From JBGOTP01 sp041476545 (GTDB lineage: Bacteria; Acidobacteriota; Vicinamibacteria; Vicinamibacterales; CAVVIG01), in contig JBGOTP010000003.1 in NCBI GenBank assembly GCA_041476545.1, forward strand, positions 1 through 47,215: a stretch of DNA of 47,215 nucleotides, given 5' to 3'. The notes under the pieces are model-generated. The model saw only the letters and a list, made by a program, of their open reading frames with translations, was not told the DNA's origin and made no database searches. Each line of letters starts with the position of its first letter. Within the stretch, counting starts at the first letter, position 1. Position numbers and translations under genes: made by a program. Shown piece after piece: positions 32,723 through 39,881 of the stretch.

Positions 32723-34687
32723 CTACGGCCTGGTCGACGCCGCCGGCCAGCTATTGCGCCACTGATCCTCGGCGCGTTTCAGGATCGCCGATGCGTCCCC
32801 CGACAGCAGGTAACGGCCCTGGACAAGGCGATCGGTCGCCTCGCGCGAGAGCTTGAGATACTCATCCGCCGACCGATAGCGCTCTTCGAGCGACCGCCGT
32901 GGGTCGTGCGCCGCCTCGCGCGCCGCGCGCGTCGTTGGAAACGGCACGGCTGAACCGAGCAGGTTCACGACGAGGCTCGATCCGCCTGTCGCCGGATTGC
33001 GGTAGTTCCACCCCGTGTAGGTCGCCACGGGCACGGCCACCTCCGGAAGACGGAGCCCAGCCTTGTCGTTTCCGTCTTCGTCCACCTGAGGGACGAGAAA
33101 CGGAATCGGCTTGCCGTCCTGGCGCCCCGCGGGAATCGTCTTCGGCGACCGCACGCCCGGAATGGCGGGAAACGCCACGAGCTCAACGGGCACCAACGTG
33201 CCGTCGGCCAGCTTCGGATACTGACTCGCCGGCGGCTCGACGCCCTGGCGCACCCACTGGTCCATCGCAACGAACAACGCACGCAGCGACCACCAGTAGT
33301 CGGTCGTGTTATACGGCTGCTGTCCCGTCACCGTTCGGGACGGAAACCGCCCGGGCGAATGCTGGGTGCCCGAGAAGTAGTACACGCGGACGTTCGCGGG
33401 AAGCGGCAGATCTTTCTTCCCGTCCGCCGTCGTCGTGATGAGCGGCGCGGCCCGTCCACCGCCCCAATGCTCGACCGACGAGTTGGTGAAGAAGATCTTC
33501 GGCTGGTTCAGGCGCGCGCGGTCGTTCTCCAGCAGCCCGTCGGTGCGTCCACTAATGGGATCGCGCTGGCTCGTCGCTGCAAACGGAAACGTCGTACCAG
33601 TGAACATCGCGAGGGCGTTCGGCGTGCCGAACCGCTTGTTCACATCCAGACGAGCCGCGCCGGCGATGTGCGCCATCACGGCATCGTAGACCTGTACGCC
33701 GTGTTCGTCCGTATTGAAGCCGTCGTAGAGGAAGGCGCGCAGGAAGCGTCCGCTTTGTGACGACCCGAAGGCATAGGCATAACGCGCCTTCGCGAGCGCA
33801 TCCGGTGCGTGCTTGATCCAGGACGTGACGTCGCGGAAGCCCGCGAGCCCGAGCCCGCTGATTGGCGGATCGGCAGCGCGATAGCTGATCTCATACATGC
33901 GCCCCGGTTCGAATCCGCCGGGCATCGACACGACGTTGCGCTCAATGCTCCACCGGCTGCGCGCGACGACTTCCGGCGGGCCGAACACCTCGTCCCGAAC
34001 GGTGAGGGTGGTGTCGGGCGCATTGGGATCGACCGCCGCGTACGCGAGCAAATCGGCGACCGTCTGGTTCGGTCGGCGATCGCAGGGCGTGAAGACAGCG
34101 CTCACCATCCCGGTCACGCCCTTGGCCTTGGGCAGGTCGACACCCATCACCCCGGCGCGGCGCCTGATGTCGGCTTCCCAGCCGACCCACACGAGGGTCA
34201 TTCCGCGATCGGTGAGGAATCCGTCGCCGAGATTGGGATCAGCGTCCGCGGCCGCAGCATTCTGAGCGCGCGCAGCGGCCGCTGCCGTCGGGCATGGACT
34301 CGCGGCATCGGTGCTGTCAACCGTGCTCGCGACACGACTGAATCGCATGGTGGTCTTTCGTCCACGGTTCACGACGTCCACCAACGCGACGCCGTTGGAC
34401 TTGGCCGCGTCCAGGGGTCGCATGATGTAGAGGTCCGCTGAGAACTCGACCTTCCCCTCGGTATTGACCGGCGCCTTGTCGATGTCGGCGATAACCCGGT
34501 TGCGGGGGTCCTTCGGATCGACGGCAAAGTGAACGATGCCAATGATCTTCTCGTAGCCGGACGTGCCGACCGCCGCACGCGTGATTACCTCGACGCGCGT
34601 GACCTCGGCGTTGGCAGTTGGCGCGGCGACGACCAGCGTCGCCAGGAGGAAGGCGGCGATTCGGACGAGTCCAGTCCTGAGCATCAT
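32723..34687 (-). CDS. Exported alpha/beta hydrolase (Abhydrolase_10-like)
   Basis: Protein of 654 residues from ATG 34687, with ATG 34684 next to it. A signal peptide (about 1-27, ending PTANA) precedes a single large domain. The nucleophile region is YAFGSSQSGRFLR with Ser310 or Ser312 as candidate, a form seen in the 'alpha/beta hydrolase domain' family of unknown substrate rather than plain GxSxG. A strongly conserved GVEPPASQYP segment and RSLEERY near the end support this family. The frame stays open upstream into the broken epimerase gene, but the start, signal peptide and promoter all point to 34687. Confidence 0.85.
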   Translation of the reverse strand: MMLRTGLVRIAAFLLATLVVAAPTANAEVTRVEVITRAAVGTSGYEKIIGIVHFAVDPKDPRNRVIADIDKAPVNTEGKVEFSADLYIMRPLDAAKSNGVALVDVVNRGRKTTMRFSRVASTVDSTDAASPCPTAAAAARAQNAAAADADPNLGDGFLTDRGMTLVWVGWEADIRRRAGVMGVDLPKAKGVTGMVSAVFTPCDRRPNQTVADLLAYAAVDPNAPDTTLTVRDEVFGPPEVVARSRWSIERNVVSMPGGFEPGRMYEISYRAADPPISGLGLAGFRDVTSWIKHAPDALAKARYAYAFGSSQSGRFLRAFLYDGFNTDEHGVQVYDAVMAHIAGAARLDVNKRFGTPNALAMFTGTTFPFAATSQRDPISGRTDGLLENDRARLNQPKIFFTNSSVEHWGGGRAAPLITTTADGKKDLPLPANVRVYYFSGTQHSPGRFPSRTVTGQQPYNTTDYWWSLRALFVAMDQWVRQGVEPPASQYPKLADGTLVPVELVAFPAIPGVRSPKTIPAGRQDGKPIPFLVPQVDEDGNDKAGLRLPEVAVPVATYTGWNYRNPATGGSSLVVNLLGSAVPFPTTRAAREAAHDPRRSLEERYRSADEYLKLSREATDRLVQGRYLLSGDASAILKRAEDQWRNSWPAASTRP

Positions 34688-34709
34688 GCCGGGAGTATAC
34701 AATCCCGGC
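34688..34709 (-). promoter_or_regulatory. Palindrome overlapping the hydrolase promoter
   Basis: Just before the ATG the minus strand reads GCCGGGA-TTGTATAC-TCCCGGC, a perfect seven-base inverted repeat with an eight-base middle. The middle holds TATACT (34699-34694), a -10 box six bases from the ATG. An operator that blocks the -10, or an RNA hairpin, is possible. Confidence 0.45.
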
Positions 34710-34726
34710 ACCGGCCGGAGAAGGAT

Positions 34727-35670
34727 TACGCGAATGCGGGACTTTCGCTGCGGCACCACGCGAGTGTCCTCCGCAGTCCGTCTTCGAGGGACAACCACCG
34801 GTGAGTAGTCGAGAAGCGTCTTCGCCTTCGTGATGTCGGCCTGCGAGTTCATGACGTCGCCCTGCCGCGCGTCCTTGTAAATCGGCTCGAGGTTCGTCCC
34901 GACGCTGCGGTTCATGACGCGGAGGAGCTCGTTGAGCGAGATACGGGCGCCTGTGGCGATGTCGACCGTTTCACCCGCTGCCGCCGGCGCCGTGCAGGCG
35001 CGCAGCACGCCATCGACCACATTGGCCACATACGTGAAGTCGCGCGTCTGCTCGCCATCGCCGTAGATGGTCGGCCAGCGCCCTTCGAGCAGCGCGGTCG
35101 CAAAGAGCGAGATGACCCCCGAGTAGGGCGACCCCGGATCCTGGCGCGGCCCGAACACGTTGAAATAGCGAGTGGCCGTCGTCTCGAAGCCATAGAGGCT
35201 CGTAAACATCGGCAGTACGCGGTCCCAACGACCTTCTGGAGCGCGTAGGGCGTCAGCGGGCTGGGCGGCATGTCTTCGCGCTTGGGCTGCTCGGGCGCGT
35301 TGCCGTATTCGGCCGACGAGCTCGCGAAGACGAGGCGCCTGACGCCCGCGTCGCGCGCGGCCACCAGGACGTTGAGCGTCGCGGTGACGTTCGCGTGATT
35401 CGATTCGACAGGGTCCTTCACCGATCGCGGGACCGATGCGATGGCCGCCTCGTGCAACACGTAGTCGACGCCGGCGACCACACGCGTTCGCGACGGCCAG
35501 GTCGGTGAGGTCGCCTTCGATGAATTCCACGCCGGGAATATGCGCAAGGTTCCGGCGATGGCCCGTGCTCAGATTGTCGATGACACGGACCCGGTGATTG
35601 CGACCGACGAGCTCCTCCGCCAGATGCGATCCGATGAAGCCTGCGCCGCGGTGACAAGGTAGGAGGCCAT
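34727..35670 (-). pseudogene. NAD-dependent sugar epimerase/dehydratase, broken by four frameshifts
   Basis: The reading frames together encode a ~314-residue short-chain epimerase of the UDP-glucose 4-epimerase type. It starts at ATG 35670 (MASYLVT), continues with the NAD motif GAGFIGSHL, VLHEAAIASVPRSV, the catalytic PYALQK (YxxxK), TRYFNVFGPRQDPGSPYSGV and DFTYVANVV, and ends at TAA 34727. Four single-base changes break it: a missing base near 35650 in the NAD motif, an extra base near 35480, a missing base near 35210 and an extra base near 34792. Everything between them is well conserved. The decay is very recent, or the errors are in the assembly. It lies three bases after the Hpt gene stop, so it was operon-linked. 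Confidence 0.85.
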
Positions 35671-35673
35671 TCT

Positions 35674-36057
35674 CTAAACGTCCCGGTGCGGGTCTGTCGC
35701 CACGTAATGCTCGAGGACGCCGCGCACCAGTCTGAACTCCTCAACGAGCCGCTGTACGGCCGAATCGGCCTCGCTGAGGTGACCGGCGTCCAGGGCCGCT
35801 TTCAGCTCGAGCGCCAGGACGCGCATGCGGGCGGCGCCGACAGCCCCGCACGAACCAATGAGGTTGTGTGCAATGAAGTGCAACGTGGCCAGGTTCGCGT
35901 CGCTGATTGCGGCCGTGGCTTGAGTCAGAAACTTGTCGGTATCCTCGATAAACATGCCCACGATTTGTGGCAGGAGATCGCCTCCCTCGTCCTGGTGGCC
36001 GGCAAAAACCTCCAACGGCCTCATGTCGAACGTCGGGGTGCTCGTGCTCAAGGGCAT
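35674..36057 (-). CDS. Hpt-domain phosphotransfer protein
   Basis: Protein of 127 residues from ATG 36057. The Hpt signature is in HFIAHNLIGSCGAVGA: His64 is the likely phosphorylated residue, but the usual HxLKG lysine is replaced by Ile. The rest is helical (VGMFIEDTDKFLTQATAAI, RMRVLALELKAAL, VEEFRLVRGVL). Single Hpt proteins shuttle phosphate between kinases and receivers. It is divergent from the receiver gene that starts the pel operon, so the two are natural partners. The upstream part of the frame is not protein-like. Confidence 0.85.
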   Translation of the reverse strand: MPLSTSTPTFDMRPLEVFAGHQDEGGDLLPQIVGMFIEDTDKFLTQATAAISDANLATLHFIAHNLIGSCGAVGAARMRVLALELKAALDAGHLSEADSAVQRLVEEFRLVRGVLEHYVATDPHRDV

Positions 36058-36493
36058 ATTCGATCTCGCTTGACGGTGAATCGTGAACCTGGCGGACTGA
36101 GCAATCGCCCAGCCAACCTCAGACACGCGGCAAACCGCCGGCAATTCCCTGGCGTACCTGTGCGGCCGGGAAGGCAGCGTGCGCCTACGGCCCATCGATG
36201 GACCTGGAGTGTGCCACCAGCGCTCACGTCCCCCGCACACTTCTGAGTCCTCGCGCGTCCCGCATCCGGCCCTGGCAGCCCTCAAACGGCCAGCTTGCGC
36301 AGGCGTGCGTGCCGCGCAACCTCAGTGTGCGGTGCGGCTTGGCCGCAGTGTGCGGTGTGGCTGACCGCGTCTGGCGTGTGCAAGGCATCGCGCGAGGGTT
36401 CTGGGATGAGCGCCACGTGGCAGGGGAACAGCCTATGCAGCGTAGCTCGCGGCGGGGTGTGGCAACAGATCGTCTTTGGAGGACAACCAATCC
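36058..36493. promoter_or_regulatory. Divergent regulatory region between the Hpt gene and the pel operon
   Basis: A 436-base gap, the longest in the window, separates the Hpt gene (left) from the receiver-pel operon (right). It holds two copies of CAGTGTGCGGTGYGGCT (36323-36339 and 36346-36362) spaced 23 bases apart, about two helical turns, which is typical of a protein binding site. No coding ORF in it is convincing. No sigma-54 or clear sigma-70 pair is seen. A GGAGG site at 36478-36482 lies 11 bases before the next ATG. Confidence 0.5.
36323..36362. repeat. Direct repeat, 17 bases with 23-base period
   Basis: Copies CAGTGTGCGGTGCGGCT (36323-36339) and CAGTGTGCGGTGTGGCT (36346-36362) differ by one base. 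Possible operator upstream of the pel operon. Confidence 0.7.
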
Positions 36494-36874
36494 ATGGGTG
36501 GCGAGCCCGTTTTGATCGTCGATGACAACGAGTTGAACCTGAAGATGACGCGTGCGTTGCTGACAAAAGCGGGCTACGACGTTCGAACGGCCTCGGACAG
36601 CTCGAGTGCGCTCGGCGCGCTCACGGCCTTCAAGCCGCGTCTGATCCTGATGGACATTCAGCTTCCTGGCGTCGATGGGCTGGAGTTGACCAGGGCGATC
36701 AAGAGCGACCCCGCGACTCAGGGCGTCAAAATCCTGGCCGTGACCGCCTACTCGTCGAAGGGAGACGAGGCGAAGGCGATGCTGGCTGGCTGCGACGGGT
36801 ATGTGACCAAACCGATCGATACGCGTGCGCTGCCCGGTATCGTGAGACGACATCTCGATGGGCCCGCCGCGTAA
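36494..36874 (+). CDS. DivK/CheY-like single-domain response regulator, first gene of the pel operon
   Basis: Receiver of 126 residues (ATG 36494 after GGAGG at 36478-36482). VLIVDDNELNLKM, phosphoacceptor Asp54 in ILMDIQLPGVDGLEL, Thr in VTAYSSKGDE and the Lys in GYVTKPID are all present. The form resembles DivK and receivers that work with hybrid kinases. The 3' end overlaps pelA by 17 bases, so the two are translationally coupled. It is not part of known pel operons I recall. Confidence 0.9.
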   Translation: MGGEPVLIVDDNELNLKMTRALLTKAGYDVRTASDSSSALGALTAFKPRLILMDIQLPGVDGLELTRAIKSDPATQGVKILAVTAYSSKGDEAKAMLAGCDGYVTKPIDTRALPGIVRRHLDGPAA

Positions 36875-39800
36875 GACGCGTGTCCTCGCGTGGGTCTTGT
36901 TCCTCCTGTGTGCGAGCATCGAGGCCAAAGCCGAGGTGCCGTGGGCGGTGTACTACGCCGATCGCGCAGCGTCGCAGGAGTTCAGCGCGTTTCGCCTGCT
37001 CGTGCTCGACAGCGAGCATCACCCGCCCCTTGCCCCCCTGGCCGCAGACGGGAAGATCCTGCTCGGCTACATCAGCCTGGGCGAAGTCGAAAGCCACAAG
37101 CCGTACTTCGCCGCCATGCAGCGGGAGGGCATCCTGCTGCAGGAAAACGAGAACTGGAAGGGGAGCTTTTCTGTCGACGTCCGCGATCGCCGCTGGCCGG
37201 CGCGCGTTCTCGATCTCTTGATCCCGCAGATCCTCAACGCCGGCTTCGCGGGCGTGTTTCTCGATACCCTCGACAATCCAGCTCACCTCGAACGCACCGA
37301 CTCGAAGAAGTACGCCGGGATGACAGCCGCCGCCGCGGCTCTCGTTGGCGCGATACGCCGGCGCTACCCGACGATCCCGATCATGATGAACAGGGGCTAC
37401 GAGCTGTTGCCGCAAGTCGAGGCGGATATCGACTACGAGCTCGGCGAGTCCGTGTTCGCCGCCTACGATTTCCGGACCAAGCGCTACGCCGCCGTGCCTC
37501 CGGCGCAGTATCGGCAGCAGGTCCAGATGCTCAAGGCCGCCGGGCGGCGCCAGAAGACATTACAGGTCTTCACGCTCGACTACTGGAACCCCGCCGACGG
37601 CACTGGTGTCGAGCGGATTTACCAGGAGCAACGCAAGAACGGCTTCAGTCCCTACGTCGCGACGATCGACCTCGATCGCATCGTGCCGGAGCCCACGCGG
37701 ACCGCGCCGGAGCCCGCGCGGGGCCAGGCTGCCCTTGTGCCGCGCACGATTCTCGCCCTCTATGACAGTCGCTACGACGAGGACGTCCGGCGTCTCCCGA
37801 TTCATCAGATTACGGAAATGCCGCTGAACCACCTCGGTCTGCTCGTCCGGTATCACGACATCAACACACCCCTTCCGCCGCTCGCACAGATGCAGGACGT
37901 CCGCGGAGTCCTGACCTGGTTCCGCGACGATTCCATGTTGGACCCCCTGGGCTTTCTCACGTGGGCGACAGCCGCAATGGATGAGGGCAAGAAGTTCGTC
38001 GTGGTCGGAGACCCGAGCGCCACATTCGATCTCAAGAAACATCTGACGCCGCCGGCCGCGCTCGCCGGGTTCTGGTCGCGGCTCGGGCTGCGCAACGACG
38101 GCGAGTGGAAGACGATCACGTACGACTTGAAGATCGCCTACCGGGATCCGGCGATTGTCGAATTCGAGCGCCCGTTCGCGGGCGTCCTGCCGGGCTTTCC
38201 CAGGATGACGAAGATCGATCCCCTCACGACGTCGCACCTGGTGATTCGCAAGGGCGACGATCCGCGCAGCGACTCCGAATTGCTCGTCATCGGACCTCAC
38301 GGCGCGTATGTCGCGCCCGGATACCTGCATTTCTCGCGGACCGACGATTCGCCCCGCCGCCAGTGGTACGTCAACCCGTTCGAGTTCTTCCGGACGGCGT
38401 ACAGCACCGACGAGATACCGAAGCTGGATACCTCGACCATCTCCGGACGACGGATTTTTTACAGCCACGTCGACGGCGACGGCTGGAGGAACCTGACCGA
38501 GATCGCGCGATACAAACCGCGCAAAGCACTGTCGGCCGAGGTGATCCTCGAGGACGTCCTCAAAGCATTCCCCGACCTGCCCGTGACCGTCGCGCCGGTC
38601 GTGGCCGATCTCGACCCCGCCTGGAGCGGCACGAAGGAGAGTCTTCGCGTCGCGAAGGCCATATTCGCGTTGCCCAACGTCGAGGCGGGGACGCACACCT
38701 ACAGCCATCCGCTCGACTGGCAGGTGGCCGAGGCCGAGCCGCGCACGGCGTCGAACGCCGGCTTCCTGGCCCGTGTTCTCGCGTGGTTTGGCTACGGCGT
38801 GCAGGCCCAGGCGACCTCGGAGATCCGCACCGACCGGACCGATGTGGTGGTCACCAACAAACAACGGCTTGGCGCGCGCTCGTACAACACGCGTCCGTTC
38901 AGTCTGGATCTCGAGGTCCGCCAATCGATGGACTTCATCAACACGCTCCTGCCTCCTGGAAAGCGCGTCAAGATCCTGCAATGGTCCGGCAACACCTCGC
39001 CATCCGCGCGGGTCATCGCGGCGACGAGGGCGGCTGGTCTTCGGAACCTGAACGGCGGCGATACCCGCTTCGATCCGGAGTTCAAGTCGTACGGGTGGGT
39101 GTCCCCCTTGGGAAAACAGGTGGGAGACGAGCATCAGATCTACGCGTCCAATAGCAACGAGAACACGTATACGGACCTGTGGACCGACCGGTTTTTCGCC
39201 TTCCGGTATCTCGAGACCACCCTGAAGAACACGGAAAGCCCCATCCGCGTGAAGCCCCACAACGTGTACTTTCACATGTACTCGGGCGAGAAGCTGCCCG
39301 GTGCGCTCGCCGTGCTCGAGAACTATCGGTACGCCCGTGGCCAGGAGCTGGCCCCGGTGACCGCGTCCAACTATGCCGCCATCGTCGACGGATTCTTCAG
39401 CGCGCGGATCGTCAAGGTCGGCGATCGGCAATGGCGCATCGAGAACCGCGACGCGCTTCAAACGATCCGCTTCGATCGCAGCGCCGCCGTTTCGGTGGAC
39501 TTTTCCAAATCGAGCGGCGTCATCGGACAGCGGGTGTATCAGGGCAGCCTGTATGTGAGCCTGGACGCCGCCGATACGCGCCCGGTTGTGGCGCTGACCG
39601 ACGCGCCCGCGCAGGGACCCTACCTCAGTCATTCGAGGTGGCAGGTGTCACACCTGCAACGCCGTGGCGGTGGGTTCCTGTTCAGCACCCAAGGATTCGG
39701 CGCTGGCGAGTCGATCTGGAAGGTGGCGCCGAATCAACGCTTCGCGATTCGAGTCACCTCGCATAACGGCACCGCCTCGCAGAGCCTGCGATCGGACCGC

Positions 39801-39881
39801 GATGGCATCCTGTCGCTTCGAGTCGTCGGCGCGCCCGATGAGCTGGTGCAGGTGAGCGTCATCCCGGAGGACGCGCCGTGA
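36858..39881 (+). CDS. pelA: PelA-like periplasmic hydrolase/deacetylase
   Basis: Protein of 1007 residues, similar in build to PelA of Pseudomonas (about 950 residues), which trims and deacetylates Pel polysaccharide in the periplasm. A signal peptide (about 1-25) precedes a glycoside hydrolase domain (GH166 type, about 26-280) with FAGVFLDTLDNP (Asp136) and ELGESVF (Glu197). A middle domain (about 295-490) follows. The deacetylase domain has FYSHVDGDGW (Asp539, Asp541) and GTHTYSHPLDW (His613, His617), matching the metal-binding Asp and His pair of PelA, and KPHNVYFHMYSGE later. A C-terminal beta domain closes it. It overlaps the next gene by four bases (GTGA). Confidence 0.93.
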   Translation: MGPPRKTRVLAWVLFLLCASIEAKAEVPWAVYYADRAASQEFSAFRLLVLDSEHHPPLAPLAADGKILLGYISLGEVESHKPYFAAMQREGILLQENENWKGSFSVDVRDRRWPARVLDLLIPQILNAGFAGVFLDTLDNPAHLERTDSKKYAGMTAAAAALVGAIRRRYPTIPIMMNRGYELLPQVEADIDYELGESVFAAYDFRTKRYAAVPPAQYRQQVQMLKAAGRRQKTLQVFTLDYWNPADGTGVERIYQEQRKNGFSPYVATIDLDRIVPEPTRTAPEPARGQAALVPRTILALYDSRYDEDVRRLPIHQITEMPLNHLGLLVRYHDINTPLPPLAQMQDVRGVLTWFRDDSMLDPLGFLTWATAAMDEGKKFVVVGDPSATFDLKKHLTPPAALAGFWSRLGLRNDGEWKTITYDLKIAYRDPAIVEFERPFAGVLPGFPRMTKIDPLTTSHLVIRKGDDPRSDSELLVIGPHGAYVAPGYLHFSRTDDSPRRQWYVNPFEFFRTAYSTDEIPKLDTSTISGRRIFYSHVDGDGWRNLTEIARYKPRKALSAEVILEDVLKAFPDLPVTVAPVVADLDPAWSGTKESLRVAKAIFALPNVEAGTHTYSHPLDWQVAEAEPRTASNAGFLARVLAWFGYGVQAQATSEIRTDRTDVVVTNKQRLGARSYNTRPFSLDLEVRQSMDFINTLLPPGKRVKILQWSGNTSPSARVIAATRAAGLRNLNGGDTRFDPEFKSYGWVSPLGKQVGDEHQIYASNSNENTYTDLWTDRFFAFRYLETTLKNTESPIRVKPHNVYFHMYSGEKLPGALAVLENYRYARGQELAPVTASNYAAIVDGFFSARIVKVGDRQWRIENRDALQTIRFDRSAAVSVDFSKSSGVIGQRVYQGSLYVSLDAADTRPVVALTDAPAQGPYLSHSRWQVSHLQRRGGGFLFSTQGFGAGESIWKVAPNQRFAIRVTSHNGTASQSLRSDRDGILSLRVVGAPDELVQVSVIPEDAP

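Noticed and set aside
32723..35530. One 935-codon frame that would join epimerase and hydrolase
   Set aside because: The N-terminal part is only a fragment of the frameshifted epimerase and the linker is not protein-like. The hydrolase has its own signal peptide, start and promoter at 34687.
36058..36493. Sigma-54 type promoter before the pel operon
   Set aside because: TGGCAG-type elements exist, but none has TTGC at the correct spacing.
37560..39632. 690-codon open frame on the minus strand inside pelA
   Set aside because: Shadow of pelA in GC-rich DNA; Arg/His/Gly-rich with no domain. The same holds for 41159-43387 and for the plus-strand frame 13447-15552.
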